A DNA stretch of 12,396 nucleotides, taken from Agrocybe praecox. Taxonomy: Eukaryota > Basidiomycota > Agaricomycetes > Agaricales > Agrocybaceae. The position numbers and the translations under genes are program-made. The notes beneath the pieces were generated by a model, which was not told the origin of the DNA, made no database searches, and saw only the letters and a list, made by a program, of their open reading frames with translations. The stretch lies in NCBI GenBank assembly GCA_964017145.1, contig CAXHKQ010000105.1, positions 1 through 12,396 of the forward strand, in the 5' to 3' direction. The first letter of the stretch is position 1, and each line of letters starts with the position of its first letter. Positions 9,086 to 12,396 of this stretch are shown here, in pieces.

Positions 9086-9112
9086 CAGCAGCAGCAGCAG
9101 CAGCAGAAGCAG
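9086..9112 (+). repeat. CAG (opa-type) trinucleotide repeat
   Basis: Seven CAG units (9086-9106) are followed by aag and one more cag. Opa repeats are common in dipteran exons but also occur in non-coding DNA. The surrounding frames show no recognisable protein, so coding status is unknown. Confidence 0.85.
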
Positions 9113-9503
9113 TTCGCCCCAATTCAAGGATATTATTTGTCGTGGCGACAAACAGTCTGCACACAGAAGTGTGGGGGATGCTGGCGGCGCTCGCTTTTGG
9201 TCGCTTCGGTCGGATGCTGTGTATATTTACTATATTTGTGTTGTCGTGTGTGTGGATAAGCTAGCGAATTTATTTTCATAAGACAGCCTTATTTTCGTGT
9301 TCACCAAACTATCCACGTGCAGGAGTAAACATACAAAGTTTCGAGCGTGAAAAATTGCCGCATGTGTGGTGTATGCTCACAAGTTCATGATTGTTGTTTG
9401 CACTTGGACTTGAAACTAACTTGAATGCATCAGGAAACCTATCGAGATGAATATATTATATAAATATAACTCTCGCAACGATTAGCTGAGTTTATACACT
9501 GAT

Positions 9504-9690
9504 CAATTGGACCTTGTTTTGGATCATTAGGAAGGCAGGTCATCAATCCGTTGGAAATGGTTTCCTTCGCAGTAGTATTCTTATGTTCGTTATTTTGTAT
9601 CTGTAATTATTACAATTGGCCTTGTTTTGGTTAATAAGTTGAATGGTCGGTCATCAACTCGGAAATACAAAGTTTTCATCGCAGTCATAG
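9504..9690 (+). repeat. Diverged tandem duplication (about 78 bp, offset 109 bp)
   Basis: The block starting caattggaccttgttttgga (9504) recurs as caattggccttgttttggtt (9613). Downstream agreement continues through ggtcatcaa, ggaaat and tcgcagt in both copies. It directly borders the left arm of the long inverted repeat that starts at 9715, and may be subterminal repeat structure of the same element. Confidence 0.65.
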
Positions 9691-9714
9691 GAATTTTTGC
9701 ACGTTTTTATGCTT

Positions 9715-9895
9715 CCTGGCGTCATAATAGTTCACACACCAGGAAATTTGCATTAATCGTGTTCGCCCATTTATTCAGGGACATCCACACAAATTGTAAT
9801 GATGCAGTTTTGTGGAATGAACATCATTCTATAATATGGACAACAATCTTTGAAGAAAAGTCTGTGGCTGTGGCCTAGCACGCCCAAAAAATACC
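9715..9895 (+). repeat. Left arm of long inverted repeat
   Basis: This arm begins cctggcgtcataatagttc and contains gcattaatcgtgttcgccca and acatccacacaaattgtaat. It matches the inverse of 11225-11404 closely in the outer 100 bp and with small gaps further in. Its pre-insertion spacer of roughly 420 bp is interrupted by the mariner at 10005-10913. The outer borders do not show a clear target duplication, so it could be a foldback element or two opposed copies of one repeat. In one frame both arms give the peptide ALIVFAHL and RDIHTNCNDAV, but no family is recognised. Confidence 0.8.
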
Positions 9896-9967
9896 TACCT
9901 GTTCAAACAAGGAAAAATAAAAAACCCACAAGCAATTTGAAAGTTTGACGAGCTGCCACGTCTGTGA

Positions 9968-9978
9968 GGGGGGGGGGG
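9968..9978 (+). repeat. Poly-G run (11 bases)
   Basis: An uninterrupted run of 11 G follows tctgtga. A longer run closes the window (12384-12396). See the finding on poly-G. Confidence 0.95.
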
Positions 9979-10004
9979 CCACCCATGTATTCGTTAGAGA
10001 TATA

Positions 10005-10913
10005 TTAGGTGTATAACCTTGCTCATGCCGTTTTTGTATATGAGTCTATAGCGGTCGTTCTGACTGATGCAAATTGATCAAAGTAAACATGGAGCAAGCT
10101 TGGGCATCTGTCAACAATATTGCATCAAAACATAGTCCCAAATAAATTTGCGCCACAGACTTATGCCCAGTCAAACATGTCCGTGTTCGCGCCGAATTTT
10201 CGTCATTTGCGGGAAGTGTTGCTTTTCATGTTTAACTCTAAGACCAGTGCGGCTGAGGCTCATCGATGCGCTCAGAAACGTACGGCGAGGCTGCTTTTGA
10301 TGGTAAAGATCGTGTCGCAAGTGAATTCAACCCTTCGAAATTGTGATTCCGGAGTCTTAGGCCTTTTGGTCTTTTGGTGGGACCAGAAATGTATGGTGTG
10401 TTATTAAGGGCTGAGGCCAAGTGAAATTACCAAAGGGATCGATACCGAACGAAATTGATGCGTTTGAGTCGATCACTGAAAGAACAGCGGCCTCAATTGA
10501 ATATTGAAAATTGAATAAATGACAATTCAATCATTTTCTTGTATGCCAATTCTCGACACCTCATCGCAAAAAAAATCAAATAATACCTGGGAAGTCCGAA
10601 ATGGAAGGTCTCAACCCCCGCTGTATTCTCCGGACTTGGCTCCACCTAAATACTACTTGTCCCGATCGATGGCCCTAGGCCTTGTTGACGAGGACTCCCG
10701 TTTTCATGATTATGTGAAAAATTGGACTGTTTCATAAATCGTTACAAAAGATGACCCGTTGTGAGGCCATGAAATCCGGATGCTACCGAAAAGATGGTCA
10801 AAAGTAGTCTCTAGCAAGGGCCAGTATTTTGAATAAGATATATGTAGCCGTATCTTCACAATAAAGTCTCAAAGTTGGACAAAAAACGGCTATGAGCAAG
10901 GTTATACACCTAA
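10005..10913 (+). mobile_element. Internally deleted mariner element (909 bp)
   Basis: The left TIR starts ttaggtgtataaccttgctc (10005) and the right TIR (about 10878-10913) is its inverse, with small indels appearing only after about 22 bases. TA duplicates flank it at 10003-10004 and 10914-10915. It contains a broken transposase on the plus strand (10177-10837). Full-length mariners are about 1.3 kb, so roughly 0.4 kb is missing, matching the missing middle of the transposase. It is inserted in the spacer of the inverted repeat 9715-11404 and so is younger than that repeat. Confidence 0.93.
10177..10837 (+). pseudogene. Mariner transposase pseudogene (mellifera/mauritiana-like), catalytic residues lost
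   Basis: The start at 10177 opens SVFAPNFRHLREVLLFMF, then SKTSAAEAHR, matching the N-terminus of mariner transposases. A frameshift before 10281 leads to ETYGEAAFD. About 130 residues are then missing, including the region of the first catalytic Asp. Sequence resumes at WWDQK (10375-10389), followed by a stop at 10405. Recognisable later pieces are LKEQRP, the second catalytic block as IIFLYANSRH, where family members have LHDNA (Asp replaced by Ala, codon 10545-10547), and PPLYSPDLAPPKYYLSRSM, where members have APSDYH (Asp replaced by Lys, codon 10648-10650). The C-terminus RMLPKRW...KGQYFE ends at 10837. All three reading frames are used. It is clearly non-functional, and the family assignment is firm. 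Confidence 0.95.
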
Positions 10914-10996
10914 TAGGTAAATTTACAGGTAAATTTCATTCGATTTTTTTACATCAAGCGTTTGTGAACACATATAGGGCTATAACTTTTGTATTC

Positions 10997-11110
10997 AAGG
11001 CCCTATAGGAACGGAATCTGTATTGGTAGGAGGCGCTCATGAAATGCACACAATATCCAAAATTTAGTTGAATATCTAAAGGGCTGAAATGGCCGAGCAA
11101 AACTTGCTCA
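10997..11110 (+). repeat. Dispersed repeat, copy B
   Basis: This is the second copy of the repeat at 881-999, same orientation. It ends with gagcaaaacttgctc, a perfect 6-bp stem with a 3-base loop. It lies in the spacer of the long inverted repeat, to the right of the mariner, so that spacer may itself be a composite of insertions. Confidence 0.7.
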
Positions 11111-11224
11111 AATTGATTGGAATGAAGATATACACATGTCTATCATGCTGTCTATCTAGAAAAATTATAACAAATTGTTTATGTGTTCGATTAGCTCGAC
11201 ATTTTCTTCATATATTTGAAAATC

Positions 11225-11404
11225 GTTCTTTTGAGGGCGCCCTAAGCCAGAAGTGAGACTTTTCGTCATCGATTTTCTCGAATACAATAGAAAGAGGCTT
11301 ATTCCAAAAAACTGCATCATTACAATTTGTGTGGATGTCCCTGGATAGATGGGCGAACACGATTAATGCAATTTTCCAGGTGTCCGAACTATTATGACGC
11401 CAGG
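11225..11404 (-). repeat. Right arm of long inverted repeat
   Basis: This is the inverse counterpart of 9715-9895 and ends ctattatgacgccagg (11389-11404). The inner part keeps recognisable blocks (gacttttcgtc, agggcgccctaagcc) with substitutions and gaps relative to the left arm. Confidence 0.8.
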
Positions 11405-11573
11405 TAGTAATTCGAATAAATGTTCGTTATTTAGTATCAATCGATATCCAAATGCTGCATGTACTCGGCTCACTTAGAACTAAGAAAACTAAGAAGAAGA
11501 AGATTAGCTGTCATTTCTCATTTTCGCTCTCGCGCGGCTTCGCTCAAATATTCTCTGTTATGATTTTCCTAAT

Positions 11574-11616
11574 GCTCTCTCTCTCTGCTCTGCTCTCGAC
11601 TCTCGAGTCTCGAGTC
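11574..11616. promoter_or_regulatory. CT/GA-rich cluster, possible GAGA-factor sites
   Basis: Repeated ctctctctctct and gctctgctctc, followed by two ctcgagt words, give several GAGAG motifs on the minus strand. In Drosophila such motifs bind GAGA factor (Trl). Equally it may be a simple microsatellite; no adjacent promoter is recognised. Confidence 0.25.
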
Positions 11617-12383
11617 AACTCTGCAGTTTTGCCAAATGTAAGAAGTGAAATGAGCGGTAAATTGTGCATACGCATAAACTTAATATTTGGGACTCCGGGT
11701 GAAATAAGCAGTACATTTTCAAAAAATAGCCAATATTTATCTAGATTATACGTGAATAAATGCTGAATGCTTTAAATCGTATACGCGAATAAAACGTGGT
11801 TTAAATTAAAGTGTTTGTTAAGACGTTAAGACCGTCAATTCACCGACATATATTCGTCTTCGACGGCCCCCTTGTCCTCTTGCATCCACTGTGTGCTTGT
11901 ACAGTAGACGTTTAGACGTGAGAGCGCGTATCGCTGTTGCAAGTACGCAATTCGTGAATCCGTAATCGAGAATTGAGGGTAGCAGACAAACATACAGTGT
12001 TCGAGGCAGGCATCTCCCATCAGACATCACATCCGGAAAAGGAAACAGGACAAGCCACCATATATCTCACTATACACTCTTGACCTGCTCGGCCTGCTCG
12101 CCACACGAATAAACACGCGTGTGCATGTTTGTGTACGCATCGCTAGTTATATACATCTTCGTCTTCAAGTGTATGTGTGAGTTTTATGCAAACGAAAAAC
12201 TCTCGCGCGCGCATCGGCGGCAAAACCCAGACACAAAAGTGCGCAAATCGCTGGTTCCGCGCAAGCGCAAGTGCGAGTGAGGTATATAACATATAACAAA
12301 AATCCTTCGCGGTGGCGACAGCACAAGGCACAACTCATTGACCTTTGCTCGCGCACAGTGTTTTCTTCACCTCGCCACTCTGA

Positions 12384-12396
12384 GGGGGGGGGGGGG
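12384..12396 (+). repeat. Poly-G run at window end (at least 13 bases)
   Basis: The window ends in 13 consecutive G after cactctga. Its real length is unknown because it reaches the edge. Confidence 0.95.

Larger units (their letters stand above)
8733..9503. other. Host-like segment: homeodomain-like cluster, CA-rich patch, CAG run, TATA-like site
   Basis: Positions 8745-8830 are rich in TAAT-type motifs with an inverted aatgcatc/gatgcatt pair. CA-rich sequence occurs at 8862-8890. A CAG run lies at 9086-9112. A TATA-like stretch (tatataaata) is at 9457-9466, with no clear initiator at the expected distance. Open frames crossing the CAG run in different frames (8839-9264 and 9002-9259) give poly-Ala or poly-Gln but nothing recognisable around them, so no gene is called. 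Confidence 0.45.
11405..12396. other. Host-like intergenic segment, GC-rich toward the end
   Basis: A CT-rich cluster lies at 11574-11616, AT-rich DNA at 11640-11820, then CpG-rich sequence to the end. Open frames (11452-11766 plus; 11818-12030, 12143-12331 and 12165-12356 minus) have no recognisable features. A TATA-like word occurs at 12283-12288 without a convincing initiator or gene downstream. The window ends in a poly-G run. Confidence 0.45.

Noticed and set aside
8839..9264. Open frames across the CAG run giving poly-Ala or poly-Gln
   Set aside because: Two frames stay open through the repeat but neither has recognisable flanking protein or clear splice signals. Repeat runs keep several frames open by themselves.
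9457..9466. TATA-like box tatataaata
   Set aside because: There is no convincing initiator about 30 bases downstream and no gene follows. AT-rich words of this kind are frequent.
12280..12320. TATA-like word near 12283 as a core promoter
   Set aside because: The expected start-site position lacks a clear initiator motif and the window ends before any gene can be seen.

Overview
The window reads as arthropod, most likely dipteran, intergenic DNA, possibly from a mosquito. The reasons are mariner/Tc1-type DNA transposon relics with TA target sites, an opa-type CAG run, many GT/CA microsatellites, and CpG-rich segments with no sign of CpG depletion. The genus cannot be fixed from the sequence. 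I found no intact host protein-coding gene, tRNA, rRNA or CRISPR array. The many short open frames look like chance frames in GC-rich DNA or fragments of transposons.

Layout. Host-like segments are often GC- and CpG-rich and carry microsatellites: 1014-2472, 3017-3570, 5488-6551, 7070-7747, 8733-9500 and 11405-12396. They alternate with mostly AT-richer insertions, which together cover about 45% of the window. These are: (1) a Tc1-like foldback element, 2475-3014; (2) a three-level nest, 3573-5485, in which a long-TIR element holds a 1.2-kb Tc1/mariner element (3742-4942) with a broken DD37D-type transposase on the minus strand, which itself holds a 189-bp MITE (4694-4882) with perfect 32-bp TIRs and an 8-bp target duplication; (3) a 514-bp TA-flanked element, 6554-7067; (4) a 981-bp TA-flanked mariner-type element without a transposase, 7750-8730; (5) a long inverted repeat (arms 9715-9895 and 11225-11404) enclosing a 909-bp internally deleted mariner (10005-10913) whose transposase has lost all three catalytic aspartates. 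A roughly 115-bp dispersed repeat occurs at both ends of the window (881-999 and 10997-11110).

There is no operon or pathway here. The main biological content is a record of successive insertions whose relative order can be read directly from the nesting. The host segments might carry regulatory DNA (clusters of POU/homeodomain-like and GAGA-like motifs), but that is only suggestive. Two poly-G runs, one of them at the very end of the window, deserve a check as possible sequencing or assembly artefacts.
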